The notes under the pieces: model-generated
Told to the model about the DNA's origin: nothing
Databases searched by the model: none
What the model saw: the letters and a program-made list of their open reading frames with translations, nothing else
Shown: positions 1 through 8,351 of the stretch, piece by piece
Position numbering within the stretch: the first letter of the stretch is position 1
Layout: each line of letters opens with the position of its first letter
Translations under genes and position numbers: made by a program
DNA from: Cytidiella melzeri
Taxonomy: Eukaryota; Basidiomycota; Agaricomycetes; Polyporales; Irpicaceae
Assembly (NCBI GenBank): GCA_022592445.1
Contig: JABYQR010000601.1
Coordinates: 1-16,935, forward strand
DNA length: 16,935 nucleotides
Direction of reading: 5' to 3'

Positions 1-2015
1 GGGACTCTACCATCTACCCACTCGAGGTCAGATGCTATAGCTTCTGTGATGTTCTCCAACGGTTTCCAAGGGATGGAGTCGAAGAGTGCTTTGGGCAATT
101 TCTGAGGTGCATTGGTATGTCTGGCATGGAACTCTGCAATGCTCTCTTTTGCATTGGTCAGATTTACTGCAGGTTCCCACGTTACATTGCCTTCTCCATA
201 GCCTTTCCATTTGACTAGGTACTGCATTTGCTTCCGATAGATCCGACTGTCTAGGATCTTCTTGACTTCATAGACTTGTTGATCATCTACTATGATCGGT
301 GCTGGTGGTTCTGGTATGAGGCCGTTTACTTCGTTTCCTCGATACGGAGATAGCCGTTCAACGTTGATGTTGTCGTGAATACGATATCCGGATTTGAGTT
401 TGATCCGATACGTATGTTCACCGGTTTTCTGAAGAACTGTGAATGGACCAAGCTGTCTAGGCCCTAGCTTGTCAGACTGCTGATGTACTTTGACGTTCTT
501 GGAAGACAACCACACGAGGTCCCCTTCCTTGAAGACTGGAGTAGTTCTGCGGGTGTATGCAGAAGCTTTGGCCATCTTTTTCTTAGATAGACGCGAGGCA
601 GCTTCGGCTTCTGCCCAAACCTGTCTGAGCTTTTCTAGACGTGCATCTAGGTTCGGCATGCAACTTTGACGACCAATGGGAATGGTAAAGTCCGGTAGAT
701 ACCCGTACATGACTTCAAACGGAGAGTGCTGCGTAGATGAGTTGACACGAGAGTTGATGGCGAATTCAGCCACTGGGATGTATTCTGCCCAATCATCTTG
801 TCGTTAATCAACGAAGAGTCGTAGAATCTTTTCTACCTCTTGATTTGTTCTTTCCGTTTGACCATTGGCCTGAGGGTGGTAGGCGGTAGTCATGGCGCCA
901 GTGATGCCTAGCCGTTTGTACAACGCTTGCATGACACGAGCTGCAAACTGGGGTCCTCTATCGGATATGAACTGTTGGGGAATGCCGTGGAGCCTGAACA
1001 CTTCTTTGATGTGAAGGTCGGCTATACCGTCAGCTGTGACAGTAGACTGGGTTGGGATTACATGTGTTTGCTTGCTGTACAAGTCTGTGTACACGGCAAT
1101 CATGTCAAACTCCTTACTACGTGGGAGTGGTCCAACTAAGTCTACACCAACCACCTGCCAAGGTCCGTCTGGTACTTCGATAGGCTGTATTGGGGCAACC
1201 GGGTGCTGTGCTGATTTGGTCCGCTGACACTTGTCACATCCGAGGACATATTGTTCTACAAATGATGCCATACGAGGCCACCAATAGTGCCGTGTTACTA
1301 GTTCCAGGGTTGCGTGTTTGCCAGGATGTCCTGCTGGTAGTGCATCGTGGCATCGACGTACAATCTCCTTTCGGACTTCTCGATCTTTAGGAATGTACAG
1401 CTTTCCTTTGTAGTACACCAGTCCGCTGTCTTCTTCCCACTCTAGTCCACCATCTGTCAACTTCCGGGGTCCGTCCTTCTTTAGCTTGGCTAATCCCTGA
1501 ACCACCTCTGCTTCTCGAAGGCTGATGTCTCTGATTCGAGCTTCCAATGGGTCTGTTTCTAGATTACTTGAGGCAGCTATGGTTTGGAAGTATTTGGGTT
1601 TCAGCACAACTTGTTCTTTGTTGTCTGATGCATCTAGTACTTCCAAGGTTCTAACTCTGGACAGCGGGTCACCTTGAGTAAGGGTCTTTCCGGGTTTGTG
1701 GGTCAACACGAAATCAAACCGGCTAAGGTATAAGAACCACCGAGCTTGTCGTCTAGACAGGTCCTGAGCGGTACGCCAGTACTGCAGATTCTGATGATCT
1801 GTGATAATCTCAAAGGGCGCGGGTAATCCTTCCAGATAGTGACGCCAATCTTCGAGAGCCCTGATGATAGCGAGCATTTCTCGATCATAGATCTCATAGT
1901 TCCGTTCTGCTTCGGCCATAGACTGAGACCGGAACGCTACTGGGTGCCATTGTCCATCCTCTAGTTTCTGCAATAGAACCCCTCCAGTTGCAAAGCCAGA
2001 CGTATCAACTTCAAT
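1..2015 (-). pseudogene. Pol 3' part of family A: RNase H, integrase, chromodomain (interrupted, incomplete)
   Basis: The frame begins at RNase H (first catalytic Asp in the IEVDTSGFATG segment, about 2000) and continues with the DREMLAI Glu motif. The integrase zinc finger (H...H...CxxC, about 1340-1215) and catalytic core follow; the core has GVDLVGP, ISDRGPQF and QTERTNQ, and the last Asp and Glu are spaced D-35-E. A TAA at 804-806 breaks the frame just after LFVD. The same frame then stays open to the window edge through the integrase C-terminus, a GPF motif, and a chromodomain at about 290-121 (YEVKKILDSR ... YLVKWKGY ... WEP). Chromodomains in this group are thought to steer integration to heterochromatin. 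The upstream part of the same polyprotein lies at 3874-5651, beyond the insert. Inactive as read because of the stop and the insert. Confidence 0.92.
804..806 (-). other. In-frame TAA in integrase, shared with copy 2
   Basis: The codon after LFVD is TAA, and the next codons (RQDDWAEYIPVAEF) continue the integrase in the same frame. The second copy has TAA at exactly the same codon (16631-16633), so the change predates the split of these two copies. Confidence 0.9.
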
Positions 2016-2019
2016 ACGT
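2016..2019. repeat. Target-site duplication ACGT, left side of insert C
   Basis: The element A sequence breaks after ACGT here and resumes with ACGT at 3874-3877. Copy 2 (15418-15422) has the uninterrupted version of this site, which fixes the breakpoints. Confidence 0.85.
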
Positions 2020-2595
2020 TGATACGCCCGGAAATCGGCTAGGCGCGGAGACCCGGCAGCAGTCCGCCATTTGCGCGGCCCGCGTCATCCTGAGCGGCAA
2101 GTCCCTCCACTTTCCCAGCGTCACGAGAGCGCGAGGAGTCGCCGAGGTCACGAGGAGTCCGCCGAGGATCCGAGGACTTGACAAGGAGCAATACGCCGGA
2201 AACATCCGAGGCCGAGGAATCGCACCGAACTCTGACACACAGACACGCCCCTTTTTGCATCGGAGCATGGGCCGGCCAGCCACCAAGCGTTTCGGACACG
2301 GGTCGGACCAACGGTAGAAGGAACTGGACGCGCGAACCCCGTTTCAGGAAGACTCCTATCACGCCACGCTGTGCAACTCTTGGACGGCGCCTCATCACCT
2401 GCTCGCGACGGTTGGCGCCCCTGCAGCGCAAGGGCGCGCGCCGCTACTCCGCGTCGACCAACGCTGTGTCCCGCCGGGCGTCGACTCGCTGGACATTTTG
2501 CCTCCGCAGAGGGAAGTATTCTGCCACCCCGTTTCCTCGCTCTCGCGTTTGGGTCTAGGACATAGAAGGAAAGGTTTAGGAGAGGGTCTTCGGGG

Positions 2596-2605
2596 TATAT
2601 AAAAA
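2596..2605 (+). promoter_or_regulatory. TATA box of LTR C
   Basis: TATATAAAAA preceded by GGGG. It is the only strong TATA in the 5' two-thirds of the insert. Transcription would start near 2630, and the first ATG after it is at 2755. Confidence 0.6.
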
Positions 2606-2754
2606 GGTGTTACTTGTACTGCGTAGAGAACCAATCAATCCCCACCCCAGTTTCCAGAGTTCACTTTACGCTTTGCGTTCGCGTCGAGGGAGTCTCTTCG
2701 CGCCCATAGCTGTAGCTTCTTCTGCGTTGTCTCACTGCGACCTTTCCCACGTTT

Positions 2755-3282
2755 ATGTTCGCGGCATTTACCAACGACAACCCGCCTCGAGTCTGCCGTT
2801 GCTGTCCAACTGTTCCCCACCTGCCCGACGGTCGCTGCCCTTACCGCCCGCGCCCGCGCGAGGTTCTACGCCGTTACCCCATCATCCCCGCGCCCACGCC
2901 GCCGCCGGAACCCTCAGCAGCGCCTACGGTCTCCCCCGAGAGATCAACTACTAAATCACCCTCGCCAGCGTCGTCCGTCGCCTCCGTCGCGGACTCGCTT
3001 GATAACTGCTCCTATTGCGACACTCAGAGCGACCACCCAGTTCCCCTACGCACAGGACCTTTCGTCCCACTCGACTGCGATCGCCCGCGCGCACCGCACC
3101 CAGATTGCTGGCTATCTCCAGACTTTGAAGGCGAGGAGCACGAGTGCGAACTAGTACAGTTCAATCTTACCAGCTCAGCCAACGTCGTCGTTGGCCACGC
3201 ATTTGCCTGTAATACGCATCGCCGCTCGGGAGGTGTTGTTCTACACTACCGCCCCCGCGCGCAGTCTGTCGAGTCCACTTGA
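2755..3282 (+). CDS. Hypothetical 175-residue ORF inside LTR C
   Basis: I do not recognise this protein. It begins at the only ATG on the plus strand between the TATA box (2596) and the end of the insert (3873). The translation is rich in Pro, Arg and Cys; the first 30 residues hold a Cys cluster (VCRCCP ... GRCPY), and a Pro/Ser-rich middle is followed by an acidic stretch (FEGEEHECEL). No signal peptide or membrane segment is evident. It lies in what would be the R-U5 part of the LTR, so it could be a short leader-encoded protein or the beginning of a Gag whose body was lost when the LTR became solo. It could also be a chance ORF in GC-rich DNA. Confidence 0.3.
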   Translation: MFAAFTNDNPPRVCRCCPTVPHLPDGRCPYRPRPREVLRRYPIIPAPTPPPEPSAAPTVSPERSTTKSPSPASSVASVADSLDNCSYCDTQSDHPVPLRTGPFVPLDCDRPRAPHPDCWLSPDFEGEEHECELVQFNLTSSANVVVGHAFACNTHRRSGGVVLHYRPRAQSVEST

Positions 3283-3870
3283 CTGCGATCTCACATAGCC
3301 TTCCGCTGCGACTCGCGCGCCATTAGTTTATCTTTCTCTCACGTTTCCTTTCGGCTTTTTCATACTGCGTTTGCTTTTTAACTGCGTTATTTTACTGCGT
3401 TACTGCGTTGCGTTTCATCTTCTCTGCGTCGAGCTTACTGCGTTCACTTTCACTGCGCCCGCGTTTTACAGCGACCACTTCATCTTCACCAGCGACCGCG
3501 TGTTGTGTTCGAGATTCATATTGCGTCTGCGTTTATCTTCTGCGTCCCTCCGCGCGCCGTTTTCCTACAAGCCGCGACCTTTCACGCGCGCTCTCTTGGA
3601 GCCGCGCTATAACTCTTTCGCTTTCACCGCGCCGACTTGCCCCTTTTTACCCGCGATACGCGTGGTAGTTGCCCGTCTAGCTCCCTTCATATAAAACTTT
3701 ATCACAAAAACCTTGTCGCTCTTTTAGCACAGGTAAAACTAGGACTCTTAGGCCATCTCGCATTTACTTTAACACTTCCGCGCTTCTACACCTTTACACT
3801 TCTATTGCCACTTCGTGGTTGGTGGTGTTGTCTTTGAGGTTGTCCTTAGTTTGAAGCGTGACTTAGTGTC
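3283..3870 (+). repeat. CTGCGTT-rich, ATG-free tail of LTR C
   Basis: No gene is seen here. Between about 3283 and 3560 the motif (A)CTGCG(T/A) recurs many times, densest at 3363-3460. The whole stretch 2758-3873 has no ATG on the plus strand. A second TATA-like ATATAAAA occurs at 3689-3696. Confidence 0.6.
3689..3696 (+). promoter_or_regulatory. Second TATA-like box in LTR C
   Basis: ATATAAAA in an otherwise pyrimidine-rich stretch, 177 bp before the 3' end of the LTR. It could be an alternative promoter, or an A-rich element for 3'-end processing in a 3' LTR. Confidence 0.25.
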
Positions 3871-3873
3871 TCA

Positions 3874-3877
3874 ACGT
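3874..3877. repeat. Target-site duplication ACGT, right side of insert C
   Basis: Directly follows the terminal TCA of the insert and matches 2016-2019. Confidence 0.85.
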
Positions 3878-4459
3878 GTGGGGCGATCGGGTTCCCATGT
3901 GACTAAAATTGGTTCCTGAGTGAACGCATCTTTGAGCATTTGAAAGGCGTTCTGCTGTGCTTCTCCCCACTTCCAAGGTTGGTCTTTCTTGGTAAGATCG
4001 TGGAGGGGACGAGTATGCCGTGCAAAGTCCTTGATGAAACGTCGGTAGAAGTTGGCAAATCCAATGAAGCCGCGTACATCATGGAGATTCTGTGGTACCG
4101 GCCAGTTGGTGATAGCTTCTATTTTACCCGAGTCCATACGGATCTTTCCGTTACCAATGATTAGACCTAAGTACTCAACTTGTGACTGTTCAAATTTGCA
4201 TTTCTCGGGGCAAAGGTACAGGTCATTGGCTTCAAGTCTTGCTAGTACTTCATGGACGAGTTTACGATGTTCCGTGATGTCTGAGCTGAAGATGAGGATG
4301 TCATCCAGGTACACAGAGACCTTTCCTTCCGCAATGAGATCAGCAAAGATGGAGTTCATCATTGCTTGAAACGTGGCTGGAGAATTGGTCATGCCAAACA
4401 ACATCACCTTAGGCTCGAACAGCCCTCGGTTTGTCACAAATGCACCCTTCCATTCGTCA

Positions 4460-4466
4460 TTTTTTT
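4460..4466 (-). other. Frameshift in an A7 run of RT
   Basis: On the minus strand seven A follow ATC. Frame 1 enters with IWIKK and runs on to a stop (4434); the RT continues in the -1 frame as NDEWKGAFVTNRG. Copy 2 reads IKENDEW without a shift. A one-base loss in the run explains it. Programmed slippage in the RT palm would be unprecedented to my knowledge and is less likely. Confidence 0.8.
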
Positions 4467-5647
4467 GATCCAAATGTTATGGTAACCCCATCGTACGTCA
4501 AACTTAGTGAAGATTTTGGCTTGACGAAGTCGATTGGTAATGTCTGATACCAAGGGGAGTGGGTAGCGGTTTTTGATCGTGATGTCATTCAACCGTCGAT
4601 AATCCTGAACAAGCCGAAGCTTGCCATCCTTCTTCTTGACACAGAATACCGGTGAGGCCATGGGCGACTTGGATGGGACAATATATCCTTTCGCTAGGTT
4701 TTCCTCAATAAACTTGTCTAACTCCGCTTGTTCATTCGGGGACATGGGGTAGACCTTGGATCTGAACATCTTCGGGTTCTCTGTTAGATCAATCGTGTGA
4801 TCCCAGGGTTGGTGCTCTGGGAGACGCTGTGATGCTTCTTCGGAAAAGACTTTCTGGTGTCTGCGGTATTCTTCTGGAACCATCTGTTCGAACGTCTGTT
4901 GCTCTTTGGATTGATGGGCCTTAGCCGCAATGTCTGTAGAGTACGTATAGCTAGCACAGGACCAAAGCTCTTCTTTGGTGTCCTGAATGATCCCGGCTCT
5001 AAGCCAGGCTCGTCTCTGCTTCCGATTGGCTGTGATAGACTGGAAGGGCTCGAAGTCTTCTTCGGCTTCCAGTTCCATTTCTCCGGCAGCCCAATTGATC
5101 TTGGGGTTTGCTTTGCAAAGCCAGGGTAGGCCTAGAATACAATCTTCTGGACCAATGTCTGTGACCAAAAAGGTTGCATTTTCCTTGATAGCCCCAACTT
5201 GTAGTTCGAGCTCTGCTCTGTGTGTGATACGTCCTCCTTGATTTAGAGTCCCATTGATGTTGTGGAGTGGGATCTGTCTTTCTAAAGGGACCGTACGTAC
5301 TTGGTGCTGATTGACAAAGTCTTGACTCAGGAATAAAGCGGTGGCTCCTGAGTCAATCATGGCTTTGATGCCTTGCTCTCTAAACACTCCTTTGAGCGTG
5401 ATAGGAGCTCGAAAGTGCATGCTAAGCGGGTCTATTTCGGGTACTATGCAGGACGACAAGGTTTCAAAATAGTTGTACATGTTGTTAAATAAAACTGAAG
5501 ACTGCGAATCAGGCTGCTGCGCGGGGCGGGTATTTACTACAGGGGAACTAAAAACTGTGTCCGTGGGGGAATCATCATTGTCCTCCACTTCTTTTATGTA
5601 GGTTTTTCCAGAGGGACTCGAGGGTGCGGTTTCACCTGGAGTCCTCT

Positions 5648-6907
5648 CTAAAAATCCCGTTGATTGCCGAGCTGCTTGACTTGGTCCGTGAGGGATGACA
5701 TCTGCTTCATAATGGCATCGTAGTCAAATGGAGTTGAAGACGAAGAGCTGGCAACGGTTGCGGCGGGCGGGGTAGGTAAGGGCCTCGCGGACGAGGACGA
5801 CGAGGGGGCCGAAGTGGACGGATCGAAAAGAGTGCTGGCAGCCACCTTCTGTTGCCTAGGTGGGTACCCAAGGAACCGGCTTCGGCACACTTGCGTCTGA
5901 TGGTTGCCTCCACAATGTCCACACAATTCCCAATCATGTTTGCCGTCTTTCTTCTGGTGCTCCTTAGATCCACATCCGTAGCATCTTCCATTCATTGCTT
6001 TCATGAAGTCAGCACGTGTTTTCCCATTGGGACCGACTTTAGTGGCATCAATTTCCATAGCATTGGAATCACGAGACAGTTGGACAAAAGGAGCCGGGGA
6101 CGAGGTGGAGACCGGGGTAGATTTGAACACGTTGGGGACTGTTCGACCTTGTTCACGAGCTTTTTCCTGAGCTCGAACCCGAAGACGATTGTCGATGTCT
6201 GTGGCCACATTGATCAGATCAACAAGGGTGACATGGGACCGTGCGGTGTGAACTAGTTCATCCTTAATCGTGGTGCTCAGATGTTCATAGTAGCGATCAC
6301 AAAGGTCTTGTGTCGAGTAACCTGTCCTGTCCATGATTTCCCGGAATCGGGCCGTGTATTCGGGAACCGTCTTTTTGCCTTGCCACAGCTCCCTGAGCTT
6401 GGCCTTGGCATCCACCATTTCATCAACTGGTTCAAATCGTGCTTTGAACACCGTTCTGAAGTCGTCCCAATCACCATTGAATGCCATTTGATGACTGGCA
6501 ATCAAGTCCATGTGGGGCGTTGCCCAAACTGCTGCATCTTCTGTCATAAATGACAGGGCCGACGAAATCCAGAGATGATCCAACCGAGTCTGACCACCTT
6601 GGGCATTATACGGAGACAGCTTCTCGTTGAACTGTGCGTACATTGAGAAGGCAGCTAAAAAGCGACGCGCGTCACTACTAGCATTGCCCTTGAAACTGGC
6701 GGGTTTTTCTACAACCCTTTCCCGTGAACTATTGTTGACCGGTTGTTGCTGGTTCTGAACCAGTGCTGTGATAGCTTGTGTCAGCTGTTGCTGACCCAGG
6801 AGTAGTGCGTGCAGAAGCTGTTCTGCTGTGGGAGGCGGGGACGGCTCTTGTGTGGGGGCGGGAGTTGCTGCCCTGGAAGCATGCTGGGAGACATTGGTGG
6901 AATCCAT
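5648..6907 (-). CDS. gag: Gag of family A (capsid and zinc-knuckle region)
   Basis: The first ATG of the unspliced RNA outside intron 1 is at 6907-6905 (MDSTNVSQ), giving 419 residues. The frame is open a further 105 codons upstream, to a TGA at 7225-7223, with protein-like composition, so a longer Gag is possible. A Gln-rich helix region comes first, then a retrotransposon-gag/capsid domain (WISSALSFMTEDAAVWA ... DWDDFRTVFKARFEP ... YTARFREIM). Near the C-terminus is a Cys/His cluster, CYGC....H followed by CGHCGGNHQTQVC, the second spaced CX2CX3HX4C, one residue shorter than the usual knuckle. A Ser/Pro/Ala-rich tail ends at TAG (5650-5648). Gag packages the element RNA. Pol begins in the -1 frame at the stop, next to a T5 run. 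Confidence 0.88.
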   Translation of the reverse strand: MDSTNVSQHASRAATPAPTQEPSPPPTAEQLLHALLLGQQQLTQAITALVQNQQQPVNNSSRERVVEKPASFKGNASSDARRFLAAFSMYAQFNEKLSPYNAQGGQTRLDHLWISSALSFMTEDAAVWATPHMDLIASHQMAFNGDWDDFRTVFKARFEPVDEMVDAKAKLRELWQGKKTVPEYTARFREIMDRTGYSTQDLCDRYYEHLSTTIKDELVHTARSHVTLVDLINVATDIDNRLRVRAQEKAREQGRTVPNVFKSTPVSTSSPAPFVQLSRDSNAMEIDATKVGPNGKTRADFMKAMNGRCYGCGSKEHQKKDGKHDWELCGHCGGNHQTQVCRSRFLGYPPRQQKVAASTLFDPSTSAPSSSSSARPLPTPPAATVASSSSSTPFDYDAIMKQMSSLTDQVKQLGNQRDF

Positions 6908-7222
6908 CTGATATTGTTCCTGTGTGAAGGTTCGATCAAAATCTTCTTCAGGTTCAGGTAGTGGTGGGAGAGATTCAAGAATGCGATCTTCCTGCCAGTG
7001 ATGGATGGATCGATACTGATTTGCGTAACGACCAGGATATTCTACTCTGTTGTATCGGTTGGGACACGGTTGTGCTTCACAAATCTGATGTCCTTCCTCT
7101 GGGTCGTAGCTTTCGTCTCTGACAGTCTGGTTGTTGAAGGCGTGGGGATAGTTTTCGCACGGAAGATGATCTCTGGACCAAATGCTGCTATTGGGACTTT
7201 GGGAAGCCACACTGTATTCTAT

Positions 7223-8048
7223 TCAGAACGAGATGAAGTACTCGTCCGCCCGAACTTTATCTAACCCTTTGAACACCTGCTCGTAGTTCCTCCTTAGACC
7301 CGTGAAACTGATTTTCCCAATTGCTTTTAATCCTCAATCCAGTAGCTGCCACTCACGATGAGTGATGACAGGGGCTCGTTGGTAATTCCTCTAGAAGCTT
7401 CTCTAGCTTCTGTTTCTCCTGCTCAAACTGACACTTTGTATCTTTATGAAGCCGGTGGTATTTGTCGATGGTGGGGAGAATCGACAGACGTTGGAGGGTA
7501 GCGGTGAGCTTGGGAGTGAAGATACCGCAAAGGTCTTCAACAGTATGCTTGCGGAAGTCGATGAGAGCCGGCTTAGCTGCTATGAGGGCTGCGCTAGGGT
7601 TGGTAGCGGGCCGGGCTGTGAAGCGTTCTGCTAAAGAGGGCTTCTTAGGAAGATTTGCTAGAGTATGTGCTCGTTCGCGTGCGGTGCGGGCGGCGAACTC
7701 TTTGGATTCTGTGCGGAGTTTCTCAAACTCCTCTACTGTGGGGAATCTGTGTGTGAGGGCAGAACCCTTGGGTTTACGACGACCGACGTAGGAGGCAATA
7801 GCCTTGAGTTCCTTCTCCGTGTGTTTGTGACTCTGGCCACGTGCGTACTCTGCGTCGAGTTGATCAAACACAGCCTGAGGTAAGGCGCGATGGATCTGGA
7901 CTTCTCGACGTGCTTGGTTCAGATCCTTGTGCAAAGGATCTGGACGAGCAGTAAAACGGGAGTGGGATTCTTTCGGCACTGAGAATCAACCACGGAAAGT
8001 GAACGAGTCAGCAATCAAGCACGTCAAGACGGACGGCGATGGCTTACT
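7223..8048 (-). CDS. Leader-encoded ORF, predicted spliced; N-terminal Gag extension or accessory protein
   Basis: An open frame of 207 codons (7978-7357) has no ATG of its own. Splicing GTAAGC...TTCTCAG (8047-7979, 69 nt, CTGAC branch-like site) joins an A at 8048 to TG, creating an ATG for MPKESHSRF. A second intron, GTGAGT...ATCAG (7356-7308, 49 nt), joins the frame to 28 further codons (including the one split by the junction) ending ADEYFISF and TGA at 7225-7223. That frame is the gag frame, open again just after the TGA. The predicted protein of 235 residues is basic and helical, with Lys/Glu/Gln-rich segments (HTEKELKAIAS, FEQEKQKLEKLLEEL) and no membrane segment. I do not recognise a family. 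It may be a separate accessory protein, or a long N-terminal Gag extension whose link was lost by a nonsense change. The splice sites are predicted from sequence only. Confidence 0.5.
7308..7356 (-). other. Predicted 49-nt intron between the leader ORF and gag
   Basis: Donor GTGAGT, acceptor AAATCAG. Splicing removes the in-frame TGA that otherwise ends the 207-codon frame and brings the reading frame into register with gag. 49 nt is within the usual basidiomycete range. The branch site is weak. Confidence 0.5.
7979..8047 (-). other. Predicted intron that creates a start codon on splicing
   Basis: 69 nt, donor GTAAGC, branch-like GCTGAC, acceptor TTCTCAG. The last exon base before it is A (8048) and the first two after it are TG, so splicing assembles ATG with a G at -3. 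Confidence 0.55.
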
Positions 8049-8138
8049 CTCAAACGTAGGGGGGAGTAAACTTTTTAAAACTGGGGGACAGGAAGGCTTG
8101 ATCCAAGCTAAGGGCAGTCGTGCCAGTAGCTGTGTGGT

Positions 8139-8148
8139 ATCTTGACCT
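8139..8148 (-). other. Self-priming-type primer binding site
   Basis: Two bases inside the end of the LTR the minus strand reads AGGTCAAGAT. This is the exact complement of ATCTTGACCT, the predicted first ten bases of the RNA (8382-8373). Tf1/sushi-type gypsy elements prime reverse transcription by folding the RNA 5' end onto such a site. No tRNA-type TGG start is seen at the LTR edge. Confidence 0.65.
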
Positions 8149-8290
8149 AATGTCGCGGAGCGACTGCTGCTATACTGCTAAACCCTAAACAAGGGTGGAG
8201 TGGATGATGGTGAAAAGGAAAGGGATCTCCAACGACGACAACAAGGTCAGAGTCGATGATGAGCAGGCAAGCAGGCACAGAGGCCGGATA

Positions 8291-8351
8291 CTGGCAGTGC
8301 AAATGACGAAGTTAATATTATGCTTATACTAGGTTACATTGAGTAACTCAC
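8291..8351 (-). other. Predicted 61-nt leader intron in LTR A
   Basis: Donor GTGAGT, acceptor CTGCCAG, branch-like TTAAC. The 21 bases at its 3' end (8311-8291) are identical to the 21 bases ending the exon before it (8372-8352), so the intron looks like one unit of a 61-bp tandem duplication. It holds the only ATG of the leader, directly followed by TAA. Confidence 0.55.

Larger units (their letters stand above)
2020..3873 (+). mobile_element. Solo LTR of a third family (C), inserted in RNase H of element A
   Basis: The 1,854 bp insert starts TGATAC and ends GTCTCA (TG...CA termini). It is flanked by a 4-bp direct repeat ACGT and splits the RNase H frame precisely, since joining the flanks restores continuous homology to copy 2. 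It has no terminal direct repeats, no polymerase genes and no long inverted repeats, so a full element or DNA transposon is unlikely. A TATA box at 2596-2605 faces right, with pyrimidine-rich sequence downstream, as expected for U3-R-U5 on the plus strand. 2020-2595 would be U3 and is GC-rich with no gene I can support. The length is large for a solo LTR but possible. A non-autonomous LTR element lacking an internal region is the alternative. Confidence 0.72.
3874..5651 (-). pseudogene. Pol 5' part of family A: protease and reverse transcriptase (frameshifted)
   Basis: The frame opens at the gag stop (5651), one base back from the gag frame, and stays open to the frameshift. The aspartic protease active site is DSGA (about 5350), with the ILGLPWL flap-side motif further on. 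RT follows with the KDGKLRLVQDYR and FTKFDVRWGY motifs (first catalytic Asp) and YLDD at about 4305 (the other two). A run of seven T on the plus strand (4460-4466) leaves the frame one base short between WIKK and DEWKGAF; copy 2 has the in-frame version there. The RT thumb and the start of RNase H follow to EPDRPTR, where insert C cuts the gene. Upstream of the protease is a polar, poorly conserved linker. Confidence 0.92.

Noticed and set aside
1988..2558. Overlapping GC-rich ORFs at the left end of insert C, on both strands
   Set aside because: Several frames are open at once because of GC richness, there are no motifs, and one ORF crosses the insertion junction.
3371..3837. Plus-strand ORFs of 66-107 codons in the tail of insert C
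   Set aside because: They lack ATG starts, since no ATG exists there, and overlap each other in different frames.
2020..3873. Insert C as a DNA transposon or MITE
   Set aside because: There are no inverted repeats beyond a few terminal bases; TG...CA ends, a TATA box and a short duplication fit an LTR better.
4460..4466. Programmed frameshift in RT
   Set aside because: It falls in the conserved RT palm, copy 2 is in frame there, and loss of one base in a homopolymer is the simpler explanation.
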